DNA from: Sinanaerobacter sp. ZZT-01
GTDB taxonomy: Bacteria > Bacillota > Clostridia > Peptostreptococcales > Anaerovoracaceae
Assembly: GCF_035621135.1 (NCBI RefSeq)
Contig: NZ_CP141728.1
Location: 1,488,001 to 1,552,000 of the forward strand
Direction: 5' to 3'
DNA length: 64,000 nucleotides
Shown: one piece after another, positions 18,204 to 28,106 of the stretch
How the letters are laid out: each line of letters opens with the position of its first letter
How positions within the stretch are numbered: position 1 is the stretch's first letter
Notes under the pieces: generated by a model
What the model was told of the DNA's origin: nothing
Database searches by the model: none
Seen by the model: only the letters and a program-made list of their open reading frames with translations
Made by a program: the position numbers and the translations under genes

Positions 18204-19232
18204 ATGGAGACCAAACTAATCGATATAACGGATATAAAGAAGGGAGAAGTGCAGTTGAGAGAAGCTGCGTCCCTTTTGTGTGCCGGAGGTTTGGTCGCCT
18301 TTCCGACAGAAACCGTGTATGGTCTTGGTGCAGATGCGATGAATCCAAAAGCTGCTGAAAAAATATATGCAGCAAAAGGCAGACCTTCTGATAACCCACT
18401 GATTGTTCATATTGCAGAACTGGGAGATTTAGCGAAGCTTACAAGTAATGTGCCGGATTCGGCAAAGAAACTAATGGATAATTTGTGGCCGGGACCTTTG
18501 ACTATGATATTTAAAAAGAAAGAAGAAGTGCCTTATAAAACTACAGGAGGTTTGGATACCGTAGCGGTACGGATGCCGGATCACCCCATTGCGCTTGCCC
18601 TGATTCGTGAATCAGGTTGCCCGATTGCAGCACCGAGTGCGAATCTTTCGGGAAAGCCAAGTCCGACAAGGTGGGAACATGTGTATCAGGATTTAAACGG
18701 AGCGATTGATGCCATTGTTAAGGGAGAACCTTGCAGAGTGGGGATTGAATCAACCGTATTAGATATGACCGGAGAGATCCCAATGGTTCTGAGACCTGGA
18801 ATTTTAACTCCAGAACAGATTGAAAGAGTAATTGGAGGAAAAGTAATTTTAGATCCGGCGCTGCTGGTTCATAGACCAAGGGATGTCAGTGGGACTGAAA
18901 TGATAGCTCCCAAGGCACCCGGTATGAAGTACAAGCATTATGCACCAAAAGCAGAAATGATGATTTTACAAGGTGATTTTAACCGTGTAAAAGAAGAGAT
19001 GAAACGTATTGCAGATGAGAAAAGAAAACAGGGAAGCAAGGTGGGGACGATTTTGTTTGATGAAAACGAATTTGAACAAGCAGCGCATGATTTTTTTTCT
19101 CAATTGCGTCAGATGGATGAGGACCACGTGGATTTTATTTTGGCCGGTGCATTAAGTGATAAAAATTCAATAGGATTTGCAGTGATGAACCGTATGTGGA
19201 AATCTGCGGGATATCACGTTATTCAAGTTTAG
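18204..19232 (+). CDS. tsaC: L-threonylcarbamoyladenylate synthase (Sua5/YwlC type)
   Basis: Makes threonylcarbamoyl-AMP for the tRNA t6A37 modification. The protein of about 342 residues has a YrdC domain (about 10-205, with KGRPSDNPLIVHI and APSANLSGKPSPT) followed by a C-terminal Sua5 domain, the long form also called sua5/ywlC. I chose 18204 because GGAG lies seven bases upstream; the ATG at 18192 has no clear site. It follows prfA and precedes rpiB, as in many Firmicutes. Confidence 0.94.
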   Translation: METKLIDITDIKKGEVQLREAASLLCAGGLVAFPTETVYGLGADAMNPKAAEKIYAAKGRPSDNPLIVHIAELGDLAKLTSNVPDSAKKLMDNLWPGPLTMIFKKKEEVPYKTTGGLDTVAVRMPDHPIALALIRESGCPIAAPSANLSGKPSPTRWEHVYQDLNGAIDAIVKGEPCRVGIESTVLDMTGEIPMVLRPGILTPEQIERVIGGKVILDPALLVHRPRDVSGTEMIAPKAPGMKYKHYAPKAEMMILQGDFNRVKEEMKRIADEKRKQGSKVGTILFDENEFEQAAHDFFSQLRQMDEDHVDFILAGALSDKNSIGFAVMNRMWKSAGYHVIQV

Positions 19233-19242
19233 GAGGAAATGT

Positions 19243-20321
<1,079 letters not shown>

Positions 20322-20400
20322 AAAATCAATATTTTTGGTTTAATTTGGTCGGCTTTGATAATAATAAAATCATCGGAGGATATGAGGATAGGTGATAGAT

Positions 20401-21660
20401 ATGTACAAGATTGATGATAACGTAAGTAAACATACAAATGTATTTGATGTCCTGAAAGAAAGAGGATTTATTAAACAAACGACACATGAAGAAGAAATTC
20501 GTGAGCTTTTAGGAAAAGAAAAAGTTAAATTCTATATTGGATTTGATCCGACGGCAGACAGCTTGCACGTAGGACACTTTATGCAGATCATTATTATGAT
20601 GTATATGCAAAAGTATGGACATACTCCAATTGTTCTGGTTGGAGGAGGAACAGGTATGATCGGGGACCCTTCCGGCAGAACAGATATGCGTCAGATGATG
20701 ACAAAAGAGATTGTCATGGATAACTGCAATCATTTTACAAAGCTATTCAATCAATTTATTGATTTTTCTGAGGATAGAGCAATTGCAGTCAATAATGCAG
20801 ATTGGCTCTGGAACTTAAATTATATTGATTTCATCCGTGATATCGGCAGACATTTTTCTGTAAATAATATGCTGCGTGCAGAATGCTTTAAAAAGCGTTT
20901 GGAAACAGGGCTTTCTTTCTTGGAATTCAATTATATGCTGATGCAGTCCTACGATTTCTTAGAGTTGAATAAGAGGTATGACTGCAAGATGCAGTTTGGT
21001 GGAGATGACCAATGGTCTAATATACTGGGTGGAGTTGATTTGGTTCGAAGAGAACTTGGTAATCAGGTATATGGTATGACATTCTCGCTTTTGACGACCA
21101 GTGAAGGCGTAAAAATGGGTAAGACGCAAAAAGGAGCGTTATGGCTGAATCCGCAGAAAACAACACCGTATGAATTCTATCAGTATTGGAGAAATGTAGA
21201 AGATGCAGATGTTCGTACGTGTCTTTCCATGCTGACTTTCCTGCCAATGGAAGAGGTAGAACGCTTATCCTCTTTAGAAGGTTCTGAAATCAATCAGGCG
21301 AAGGAAATTTTGGCGTATGAGGTAACGAAGCTGGTTCATGGTGAAACAGAAGCAGAGAAAGCACAGTCTGCGGCAAGAGCTTTGTTTGCCGGAGGCGGTG
21401 CGATGGATCATGTACCGACAACACAGATGGAAGCCTCTCGGTTTGAAGGAGAAGGAATGGGTGTGGTTACCTTAATCAAAGAAATTGGACTGGTTCCAAG
21501 CAATGCAGAAGGGTTCCGTACGATCGAACAAGGCGGACTGACTATAGACGATGTCAAAGTAACGGATAAAAAATTAATTTTGACAAGAGAAATGTTTAAA
21601 GAGAATGCCATTCTAATTAAAAAAGGGAAAAAGACTTTCCATAGAGTGGAATTGATTTAG
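20401..21660 (+). CDS. tyrS: Tyrosyl-tRNA synthetase
   Basis: A class I aminoacyl-tRNA synthetase that charges tRNA-Tyr. The HIGH motif appears as HVGH (DSLHVGHF) and the KMSKS motif as KMGKT ([10 protein letters not shown]), a form common in Clostridia. A C-terminal S4-like RNA-binding segment follows. I chose the ATG at 20401, six bases after AGGTG; an in-frame GTG at 20392 is possible. The 80-base gap before it is too short for a T-box leader, so tyrosine-responsive attenuation is not supported here. Confidence 0.96.
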   Translation: MYKIDDNVSKHTNVFDVLKERGFIKQTTHEEEIRELLGKEKVKFYIGFDPTADSLHVGHFMQIIIMMYMQKYGHTPIVLVGGGTGMIGDPSGRTDMRQMMTKEIVMDNCNHFTKLFNQFIDFSEDRAIAVNNADWLWNLNYIDFIRDIGRHFSVNNMLRAECFKKRLETGLSFLEFNYMLMQSYDFLELNKRYDCKMQFGGDDQWSNILGGVDLVRRELGNQVYGMTFSLLTTSEGVKMGKTQKGALWLNPQKTTPYEFYQYWRNVEDADVRTCLSMLTFLPMEEVERLSSLEGSEINQAKEILAYEVTKLVHGETEAEKAQSAARALFAGGGAMDHVPTTQMEASRFEGEGMGVVTLIKEIGLVPSNAEGFRTIEQGGLTIDDVKVTDKKLILTREMFKENAILIKKGKKTFHRVELI

Positions 21661-21674
21661 ATCGAATCATGAAT

Positions 21675-21727
21675 ACCGCCTTGAAAAGCCATAATTTCAG
21701 ATTATGGTTTTTCGATGGCGGTTTCTT
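21675..21727 (+). terminator. Rho-independent terminator after tyrS
   Basis: Nested stems: an outer ACCGCC/GGCGGT and an inner AAAAGCCATAAT pairing with ATTATGGTTTTT (one G-U pair), followed by TTCTTTG. A strong extended hairpin. Confidence 0.85.
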
Positions 21728-21829
21728 TGTTATTCAGCGGAGGTGAATAAGGGGAAAATAAGAGGGGAATGCGTTGTCGTTACTAACAAGAACAGAAAGC
21801 CCGATATTTTAGGGAGAGGAAAAGACTCT

Positions 21830-23836
21830 ATGAAAATGGATCGCAGACAAAAAATATTATTGGCAGTTTTTTTAGTAGCAGTCTTGGTTATTGCAGTAAT
21901 ACCAGGCATTAAAGCTTATATGGACCAGGAGCATAAAAGAGATGTTTTAAAGCGTCTTGCAGAGGATGGTATTTTAATCTACGGTGCGGATCAGAATGCA
22001 CCCCCTTTGCGTTTTTTGGATGAGGATGGTATCTATAAAGGTGTTGTAGTTGACTTTATGAATCAGCTTTCATTAGAAATCGGTGTGGAAATTAAGACCG
22101 TTCCATATCTTTGGGAGGATGCTCTAGCTGCTTTGGAAAACGGCGATACGGATATCTGTGATATGTTTATGAACGAAGAGCGAAGTGCCAAATATGCCGC
22201 AACGAAGTCAATTTATAATCTTAGAACGGTTCTTGCGATTCAGGGAGATTCAGATTTCACGCTGGAAGACATCAATCATATGAGCATTGCGACACAAAAA
22301 GGAGATTATGCAAATGCGTATTTGAAAAAAAATTATTCAAAGGCAGAGCTCGTCTATGTGCCAGATGTTTCTTCCGGAATGAAGCTTCTTTCAGAAAAAA
22401 AAGTGGATGCAGTCATAGGAGATGAGCCGGTTGTTTATTATACGATGAGCCATAATAAGGATTACAGCAGTTTTAAATTGATCAATACCGCTCTCTATGA
22501 AGAAGATGTGGTTCTAGCGCTTAACAAGCAAAAATCAGAATTAATTCCAATATTAAATGATGCAATTACGAATATACGAAATAAAGGGCAGCTTGAGAAA
22601 ATACAGCAAAAATGGTTTGGAATTTCAACCCCTCTATTAAAGGCAAATCCTCGAAAGGACTTTTTGAAGTTCTTTGGAATTCCTATGGGTGCAGTGCTTG
22701 CAATCTTAATTTTTATCATGGTGAATAATCATGCTTTGAAGCGGCAGGTAAAAGAACGTACAGTGGAGCTGGAAGACAGTCGAAATGAGTTGCAGATGAT
22801 CTTTGACGGCATTACAGAATATATTGCGGTTATCAGCAAGGATAAGGTGATTATGAATGCCAATCAAGGTCTAATGAACTGCTTGCGTAAAAAGCAAGAA
22901 GCAGTTTTCGGACAGCCTTGTGAAGGTCTGTTTTCTGTACTTTGTAAAGATTGTAGTGCATGTCCGATTGACGAATGCTTGGAAAGCGGCGGAACCGTAA
23001 AGCGGGAAGTGGCGATCGAGAGCGAAGTATATGAGATGGCAGTTTACGGACTTTCTGATTCCCAAAGCGGCGTTTTGATTACCTTGAGAAATGTTTCCAT
23101 TGAAAAGATACAGAGAAATCAGCTGTTACAATCTTCAAAAATGATTGCAATTGGGCAGCTTGCAGCCGGAATGGCGCATGAAATTCGAAATCCACTTGGG
23201 ATTATTCGCACGCAAAGCTATCTTTTGCGCAGCGGGGAACGTCTTTCTGAAACCGCAAGTAAGTCGTTGGATTTTATTGATGCAAATATAAAGCGTGCAG
23301 GCGGAATTATAGACAATGTTATGAAATTTTGGAGAGTGTCAGATGATAAGCCGGAGCATTTGAATTTGAGAGAAAGTATGCAGGATATCATTGCACTTCA
23401 AAGTGAAGAAACAAAAAAGAAAAAAATTAAGATTTCATTAGACTGTGATCCGAATATTTGGGTGTATTGCAGTACAGAGACATTGAAGCATATTCTGCTA
23501 AACCTGAGTGCAAATGCCATTGATGCACTAGACGAGGGTGGAATTCTTAGAATCTGCGGAGAATTGCGGAAACACGCATTTTGTGTCATCTGTGAGGATA
23601 ATGGAAGCGGGATTGACGAGAATCATTTAGATACTTTATTCAATCCGTTTTTTACAACAAAAGAACCGGGAAAAGGGACTGGATTAGGACTATTTATTGT
23701 ATATTCTGAGGTACAAAGGCTGAATGGTACGATTACGGTAGACAGCGAACTGGGAAAAGGAACAAAATTTACCATCGTCATTCCGCAGGAACAGGAGAAG
23801 GAGTCACGATACAAGAAAGCAGCTTTAAAATATTAA
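21830..23836 (+). CDS. Sensor histidine kinase with extracytoplasmic solute-binding domain and PAS domain
   Basis: A sensor of about 668 residues. It has a membrane helix (about 8-27), a family-3 solute-binding domain (about 38-275, starting at GILIYGADQNAPPLRF), a second helix (about 285-305), a PAS domain containing the cysteine cluster LCKDCSACPIDEC, then HisKA with the phospho-acceptor in GMAHEIRNPLG and an HATPase domain with an N-box (NLSANAID) and GTGLGLF. The solute domain suggests direct sensing of a small ligand such as an amino acid. The ATG at 21830 is chosen because it precedes the signal-like helix; longer in-frame forms reach into the terminator. The 3' end overlaps the regulator gene. 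Confidence 0.9.
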   Translation: MKMDRRQKILLAVFLVAVLVIAVIPGIKAYMDQEHKRDVLKRLAEDGILIYGADQNAPPLRFLDEDGIYKGVVVDFMNQLSLEIGVEIKTVPYLWEDALAALENGDTDICDMFMNEERSAKYAATKSIYNLRTVLAIQGDSDFTLEDINHMSIATQKGDYANAYLKKNYSKAELVYVPDVSSGMKLLSEKKVDAVIGDEPVVYYTMSHNKDYSSFKLINTALYEEDVVLALNKQKSELIPILNDAITNIRNKGQLEKIQQKWFGISTPLLKANPRKDFLKFFGIPMGAVLAILIFIMVNNHALKRQVKERTVELEDSRNELQMIFDGITEYIAVISKDKVIMNANQGLMNCLRKKQEAVFGQPCEGLFSVLCKDCSACPIDECLESGGTVKREVAIESEVYEMAVYGLSDSQSGVLITLRNVSIEKIQRNQLLQSSKMIAIGQLAAGMAHEIRNPLGIIRTQSYLLRSGERLSETASKSLDFIDANIKRAGGIIDNVMKFWRVSDDKPEHLNLRESMQDIIALQSEETKKKKIKISLDCDPNIWVYCSTETLKHILLNLSANAIDALDEGGILRICGELRKHAFCVICEDNGSGIDENHLDTLFNPFFTTKEPGKGTGLGLFIVYSEVQRLNGTITVDSELGKGTKFTIVIPQEQEKESRYKKAALKY

Positions 23837-25185
23837 TTGTAGATGATGACACGGATTATCGAGAAACTTATAGGATGCTGCTCTGCGGAAAAGGCTACGA
23901 AATTGTTACCGCTGCTTCTGCAAAGGAGGCGCTTGAGATATTGGAGCATGAATATTTTCCTCTGGTTATCACAGACATTCTTATGCCCGGAATTGATGGA
24001 ATTGAATTTTTGAAACAAATTAAGAGCATCTATAATAATACCATCGAAGTCATTATGGTAACCGGATATGGGAGCATTGAAACAGCAGTGCAGACAATGA
24101 AGATGGGAGCATTTGGATATTTTATAAAAAGTCATGATCCAGAAGAATTAGTCCTAGAAATTAAAAAAGTAGAAAAAATGATGGAACTTACGTGCATGAA
24201 TATCCATAATGAATCACAGAGCAATAAAGATGCGCTGTTAGGGAGCAAGAACAAAGAAATGCATGAGCTTTGGGAGCTTGTCCAGCAGGTAGCTGCTTCA
24301 AAAGCAAGCATTCTTATTATGGGAGAGTCAGGCGTTGGAAAAGAAATTGTGGCACAGAGACTGCACCAAATCAGCGGAAGAGGCAAACGACCGTTCATTC
24401 CATTAAATTGCCAGCACTATCCGGAAAACTTAATTGAATCGGAATTGTTTGGGCATGAAAAAGGTGCCTTTACCGGAGCATTGAGCAAAAGAGTCGGCAA
24501 GCTGGAAGAAACGAATGGTGGTACCATTTTTTTGGATGAGATCGGTGACATGGATTTGGGGACGCAGGTGAAGCTGCTGCGCGTATTGGAAAGCAGGCAG
24601 ATTGAGAGGATTGGATCGAATAAATTAATTAATGTAGATTTTCGTTTAATTTCTGCTACCAATAAAAATGTATACGAAAAAGTAAAAGAAGGAACATTCC
24701 GAGAAGATTTTCTTTATCGCATCAACACTATTGAAATTCACATTCCTCCACTGCGGAAAAGACGGGAGGATTTAGAAGACTTTATAGAATTTTTTCTGCA
24801 GCGTTTCAGTAGAGAAACTGGAAAAAGCATTTTAGAAATCGAGCCAAGAACCAAAGAATTCTTATTGAATTATGATTACCCGGGAAATGTAAGAGAGTTA
24901 AAGAACATGATTGAAAGATTAGTGATTTTAAGCAATAATGGCGTTTTGCAAATAAATCAGTCGGAACAAATAGAGATTTTTGAAGAAAATCTTTCTTCTT
25001 CATCCAGTCAGGACGAGTTACTTTCTTATAAGGAGGCGAAGCAGGAGTTTGAAAAAAAATATATTAAAGAAGCACTTTTCACCTGCGGAAACAACATCAC
25101 AAAAACAGCAGAAAGAATGGGAATGAGCAGGCGGCAGCTTTTCAATAAAATTGTGGAATATAAAATCGATACAAGTGAAAAATAA
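23809..25185 (+). CDS. NtrC-type sigma-54-dependent response regulator, apparent AUA start
   Basis: It has a receiver domain (Asp12/Asp13 acidic pair in ILIVDDD, phospho-acceptor Asp56 in VITDILMPG), a sigma-54 AAA+ domain (Walker A GESGVGKE, the GAFTGA loop contacting sigma-54) and a C-terminal Fis-type helix-turn-helix (NITKTAERMGMSRRQLFNK). The frame has no ATG, GTG, TTG or CTG between the upstream stop at 23707 and an ATG at 23875. Starting at 23875 would remove the first receiver strand and the acidic pair. A perfect AAGGAG at 23798-23803 sits five bases before an ATA at 23809, so an AUA start is the best reading. It overlaps the kinase gene by 28 bases, which favours coupling. Confidence 0.85.
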   Translation: MQESSFKILIVDDDTDYRETYRMLLCGKGYEIVTAASAKEALEILEHEYFPLVITDILMPGIDGIEFLKQIKSIYNNTIEVIMVTGYGSIETAVQTMKMGAFGYFIKSHDPEELVLEIKKVEKMMELTCMNIHNESQSNKDALLGSKNKEMHELWELVQQVAASKASILIMGESGVGKEIVAQRLHQISGRGKRPFIPLNCQHYPENLIESELFGHEKGAFTGALSKRVGKLEETNGGTIFLDEIGDMDLGTQVKLLRVLESRQIERIGSNKLINVDFRLISATNKNVYEKVKEGTFREDFLYRINTIEIHIPPLRKRREDLEDFIEFFLQRFSRETGKSILEIEPRTKEFLLNYDYPGNVRELKNMIERLVILSNNGVLQINQSEQIEIFEENLSSSSSQDELLSYKEAKQEFEKKYIKEALFTCGNNITKTAERMGMSRRQLFNKIVEYKIDTSEK

Positions 25186-25199
25186 AAAACGGCAAAAAA

Positions 25200-25249
25200 G
25201 TACCATGCAAAAAATTTCCGATATGAAATTTTTTGCATGGTGCTTTTTT
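25200..25249 (+). terminator. Strong rho-independent terminator after the regulator gene
   Basis: A 19-base stem (GTACCATGCAAAAAATTTC with its complement, one G-U pair) around a CGATAT loop, followed by six T. It separates the two-component genes from the antiporter, which has its own promoter. The stretch 25250-25360 holds nothing I can identify. Confidence 0.95.
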
Positions 25250-25360
25250 AATAATGGAAATTGTTATATATATATAGCAGGCAGGGAGAAAAACAGCTGT
25301 CGCTGATTGATTGATTTAAAATTTTATTAAGATTAAGAAGAACAGATGAAATACTTTAAG

Positions 25361-25379
25361 GTCTTTGTAAATCAAGGAC
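25361..25379. promoter_or_regulatory. Candidate enhancer site for the sigma-54 regulator
   Basis: GTCTTTG-TAAAT-CAAGGAC is an interrupted inverted repeat (six of seven pairs) about 86 bases upstream of the -24 element, a usual distance for NtrC-type activator sites. Only one copy is seen, so this is tentative. Confidence 0.35.
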
Positions 25380-25464
25380 TGGCTCTATGTGTATAAGCGG
25401 AATCAAAGATTATAGTAAAATCCGAAAGAATTCTACGCATTTCATAAAAAATAAACAAATATTC

Positions 25465-25481
25465 TTGGCATGATGTTTGCA
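25465..25481 (+). promoter_or_regulatory. Sigma-54 (-24/-12) promoter of the antiporter gene
   Basis: TTGGCATGATGTTTGCA matches the consensus YTGGCACGRNNNTTGCW at all but one defined position (T for C), with the correct GG-to-GC spacing. It lies 55 bases before the nhaC-like start and directly downstream of a gene for a sigma-54-dependent activator. Confidence 0.88.
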
Positions 25482-25535
25482 ATATTATAAAAGTGAAATT
25501 ATATTTGGAAGTTATTTTTAAAAGGAGGCAGTGTT

Positions 25536-26969
25536 ATGGAAAAAGGAACAAAACGCTTGGAGTTTTATGGCGGCGTATGGATGTCATTCTTGCCATTCAT
25601 CGTTTTTTTGGCATTAATCGTCTTAACGACCTTCCATTGGGCATCTATTTCAGATGGTGCTTTATGGGTGCCGGCGTTTTCCGCATTAGCTATTCCATTT
25701 TTCTTTGCGAAAAGCAAGAGAGAATACGCAGATGCGGTTATTGAAGGAATGGCAAGCAAGGAAGCAATTATTCCAGTAGTATGTTGGATTTTTGCAGGTG
25801 TATTCTCTAGGATTCTTCGGATGTCCGGACTTGCATCCGGTGTTGCGGGTGTTGCTGCGGGATTAGGTGTAAACAGCACTTTATTCGCAATTGTCACGTT
25901 TATCGCGTCAGCAGTATTTGCGACTGCATCAGGGACAGGATTTGGCACCATTGCAGCCGGGATGGGTGTTCTTTATCCGGCAGGAATTGCATTGGGAGGC
26001 AATCCGGGACTTTTAGCGGGAGCCATCATATCCGGGGCTGCATTTGGAGATAATCTTGCACCGGTATCGGATACAACGATTTGTTCTGCAACTTCCCAGG
26101 GTGTTGACGTACCGGGAGTAGTAAGATCCAGATTAAAGTATGCTTTGGTTGCCGGAGCGATTACAGTTGTAGCTATTTTAATATATGGAACGATGACTGC
26201 CGGAGAAGCTGGTACTGTAGATTCCTATGCTTACGATCCGAAGACCTTGATGATGTTTATTCCGGTTGTAATTACAATTTATATCGCAATCAAGACAGGA
26301 GATATAATTATTGCGACTACCATTGGTTCTTTAGTGGGTATCGTAACAGCTTGTGCATTCGGACTCTTTGACTTCGTTCAGATTGATGCAGTGGACCCTA
26401 GCGTTCCTGCCGTAATTTCAGTACATGGTGAGGGTTTAGACCGTACGGTAGATGGTGTCATTTATACAGGTATTGCAAGCATGTTGCAGGTATGTATCTT
26501 AGCATTGCTTTTATTCGGTTCTATTTCTATTATGAGAAAAGGACAAGGAGATATTCAACTTCTAAATGCGCTTGGAAAAGTGGCAAAAACTCCATTTTCC
26601 GCAGAGATTACGATATCTTTAATGGTCATTGTTCTGTCTGCACTTATGGGTTTAAACGCACCGGCTATATTGGCAGTCGGAGCATCCTTTGCAAAACCTT
26701 TGGCAAAACAGCATGGGATCAGCCCTTACAGAGCAGCAAACCTTATGGATGCACAGTCTAACACCTTATGTTACTGTCTGCCATGGACACCGGCTATGAT
26801 TTATACGCTGGGTTTTGCAGCTGACAGCAGTGCACCGTTAACTGCCGTTCAAATCATGCCGTTTGTATTTTATTCTTTCGCTATGCTGGGAGTTATGTTC
26901 CTAAGTATGGTTTTCGGGATTGGCAGATATGATTTTATGGATAGAGTGAAAGAAGAAAAAGCGGCATAA
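25536..26969 (+). CDS. NhaC-family sodium/proton antiporter-like transporter
   Basis: A 477-residue polytopic membrane protein of the NhaC family, with about eleven hydrophobic segments and the conserved ASGTGFGTIAAGMGVLYPAG and FGDNLAPVSDTT blocks. Family members exchange Na+ with protons or with organic ions, and the paralogous range includes substrate/cation exchangers. The start has AAAGGAGG. It is preceded by a sigma-54 promoter and a sensor/regulator pair whose sensor binds a solute, so a small-molecule/cation exchanger induced by its substrate is more likely than a housekeeping pH antiporter. That last step is inference. Confidence 0.88.
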   Translation: MEKGTKRLEFYGGVWMSFLPFIVFLALIVLTTFHWASISDGALWVPAFSALAIPFFFAKSKREYADAVIEGMASKEAIIPVVCWIFAGVFSRILRMSGLASGVAGVAAGLGVNSTLFAIVTFIASAVFATASGTGFGTIAAGMGVLYPAGIALGGNPGLLAGAIISGAAFGDNLAPVSDTTICSATSQGVDVPGVVRSRLKYALVAGAITVVAILIYGTMTAGEAGTVDSYAYDPKTLMMFIPVVITIYIAIKTGDIIIATTIGSLVGIVTACAFGLFDFVQIDAVDPSVPAVISVHGEGLDRTVDGVIYTGIASMLQVCILALLLFGSISIMRKGQGDIQLLNALGKVAKTPFSAEITISLMVIVLSALMGLNAPAILAVGASFAKPLAKQHGISPYRAANLMDAQSNTLCYCLPWTPAMIYTLGFAADSSAPLTAVQIMPFVFYSFAMLGVMFLSMVFGIGRYDFMDRVKEEKAA

Positions 26970-26995
26970 AATCTCGATTACCCTTATTTTGCTTG

Positions 26996-27107
26996 AAAAA
27001 ACCTTCCTCTTTGACAATTTAGATGACAGATATTGTATTTGACGTTCAGAAAAAACAGATTGGTAAGGCATCAGGAAAAGACATGGAAGATAGAGGAAGG
27101 CTTTTTT
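26996..27107 (+). terminator. Long-loop inverted repeat downstream of the antiporter gene
   Basis: AAAAAACCTTCCTCT pairs with AGAGGAAGGCTTTTTT (one bulged C), enclosing about 81 bases. The 3' arm ends in six T, as in a terminator, but the loop is unusually long for one. No open reading frame with a ribosome binding site fits inside it. Confidence 0.5.
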
Positions 27108-27133
27108 CATATAAAAATTAATAAAAAATTAAT

Positions 27134-27187
27134 AAAAAAAGGACTCTAATATGGTAGAATATACGACAAAGAGTTCTTTTTTTGTCG
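27134..27187 (+). terminator. Two mutually exclusive hairpins in the leader of the ABC operon
   Basis: Stem A: an A-rich arm ending GGACTCT (27134-27147) pairs with AGAGTTC plus T7 (27170-27183), a terminator-like 14-base stem. Stem B: CGACAAA (27164-27170) pairs with TTTGTCG (27181-27187) and reuses the 3' arm of stem A, so both cannot form at once. The rest of the 26970-27336 gap is A/T-rich, with no gene I can support; any promoter for the ABC operon is poorly defined. Confidence 0.5.
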
Positions 27188-27336
27188 AAAAGAAACAATT
27201 ATCCTTTAAGTATATAAAATTTCAAAAAAAGATGATAAATATAAATAAAAACACAAAAAAGTAACAAATATTTTGCAACATTTTGGAGACTTATAGCGTC
27301 TAATAATATACAAGATGGGTAAAAGGGGATTAAAAA

Positions 27337-28104
27337 ATGGAAAATCAAACGATACCGCTTTCTAATAATGAGAAGAAATCATTGATTGAGGTAGAGCACG
27401 TACGAAAGGTGTATCGAATGGGCGATGAGAAAGTCGTTGCCTTAGATGATGTAAGTCTTACAATTGAAAAAGGCGAAATTGTATGTTTCCTCGGTACTTC
27501 GGGATCGGGGAAATCTACATTTTTAAATATGGTAGCTGGCTTGGAAAAACCAACAAAAGGGAAAATTTTTATCGGCGGAATTCCAATTCATAAATTAAAT
27601 GAAGCCAATGTGACTTTGTTTCGACAGAAAAACATCGGATTTATTTTTCAAGCATACCATTTAATGCCTATGATGACAGCGGTAGAAAATGTAAGTTTAC
27701 CGCTTATTTTTCGTGGTGTTGAAACAAAGAAGCGAAATGCGGTTGCAAAAGAGATGCTGCAAGCAGTTGGACTTAAGGGTTATGAGAAAAGAAAACCTTC
27801 GCAAATGTCGGGAGGACAGCAGCAGCGTGTCGGAATTGCGAGAGCGTTAGCCGGCAATCCCAAAATTATTTTTGCCGATGAGCCTACGGGTAATTTGGAT
27901 ACCAATACGACCAAAGAGGTAATGGGCCTGATTGTAAATCAAGTGAGACAACATAATCAGACACTGATTTTAGTGACACATGATCGAAGCATTGCGAGCT
28001 ATGCAGATAAGGTTGTTACCATTCAAGATGGGAATATTGTAAATATAGAACAGAAAGAGAAAGAACAAAATTTACAAAAGGGGCCGAAGGAGGAACTTTC
28101 ATAA
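27337..28104 (+). CDS. ABC transporter ATP-binding protein (MacB/LolD type)
   Basis: The nucleotide-binding subunit of an FtsX/MacB-class exporter. The 255-residue protein has Walker A GTSGSGKST, the signature MSGGQQQR, Walker B IIFADEP and the H-loop LVTHD. It is the first gene of a three-gene unit (ATPase, exported NEW3-like protein, permease). The exported partner starts two bases after its stop. Substrate unknown. Confidence 0.94.
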   Translation: MENQTIPLSNNEKKSLIEVEHVRKVYRMGDEKVVALDDVSLTIEKGEIVCFLGTSGSGKSTFLNMVAGLEKPTKGKIFIGGIPIHKLNEANVTLFRQKNIGFIFQAYHLMPMMTAVENVSLPLIFRGVETKKRNAVAKEMLQAVGLKGYEKRKPSQMSGGQQQRVGIARALAGNPKIIFADEPTGNLDTNTTKEVMGLIVNQVRQHNQTLILVTHDRSIASYADKVVTIQDGNIVNIEQKEKEQNLQKGPKEELS

Positions 28105-28106
28105 CG

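Noticed and set aside
20322-20400. A T-box leader before tyrS
   Set aside because: The gap is only about 80 bases and has no room for the stem I/antiterminator architecture or an obvious T-box motif.
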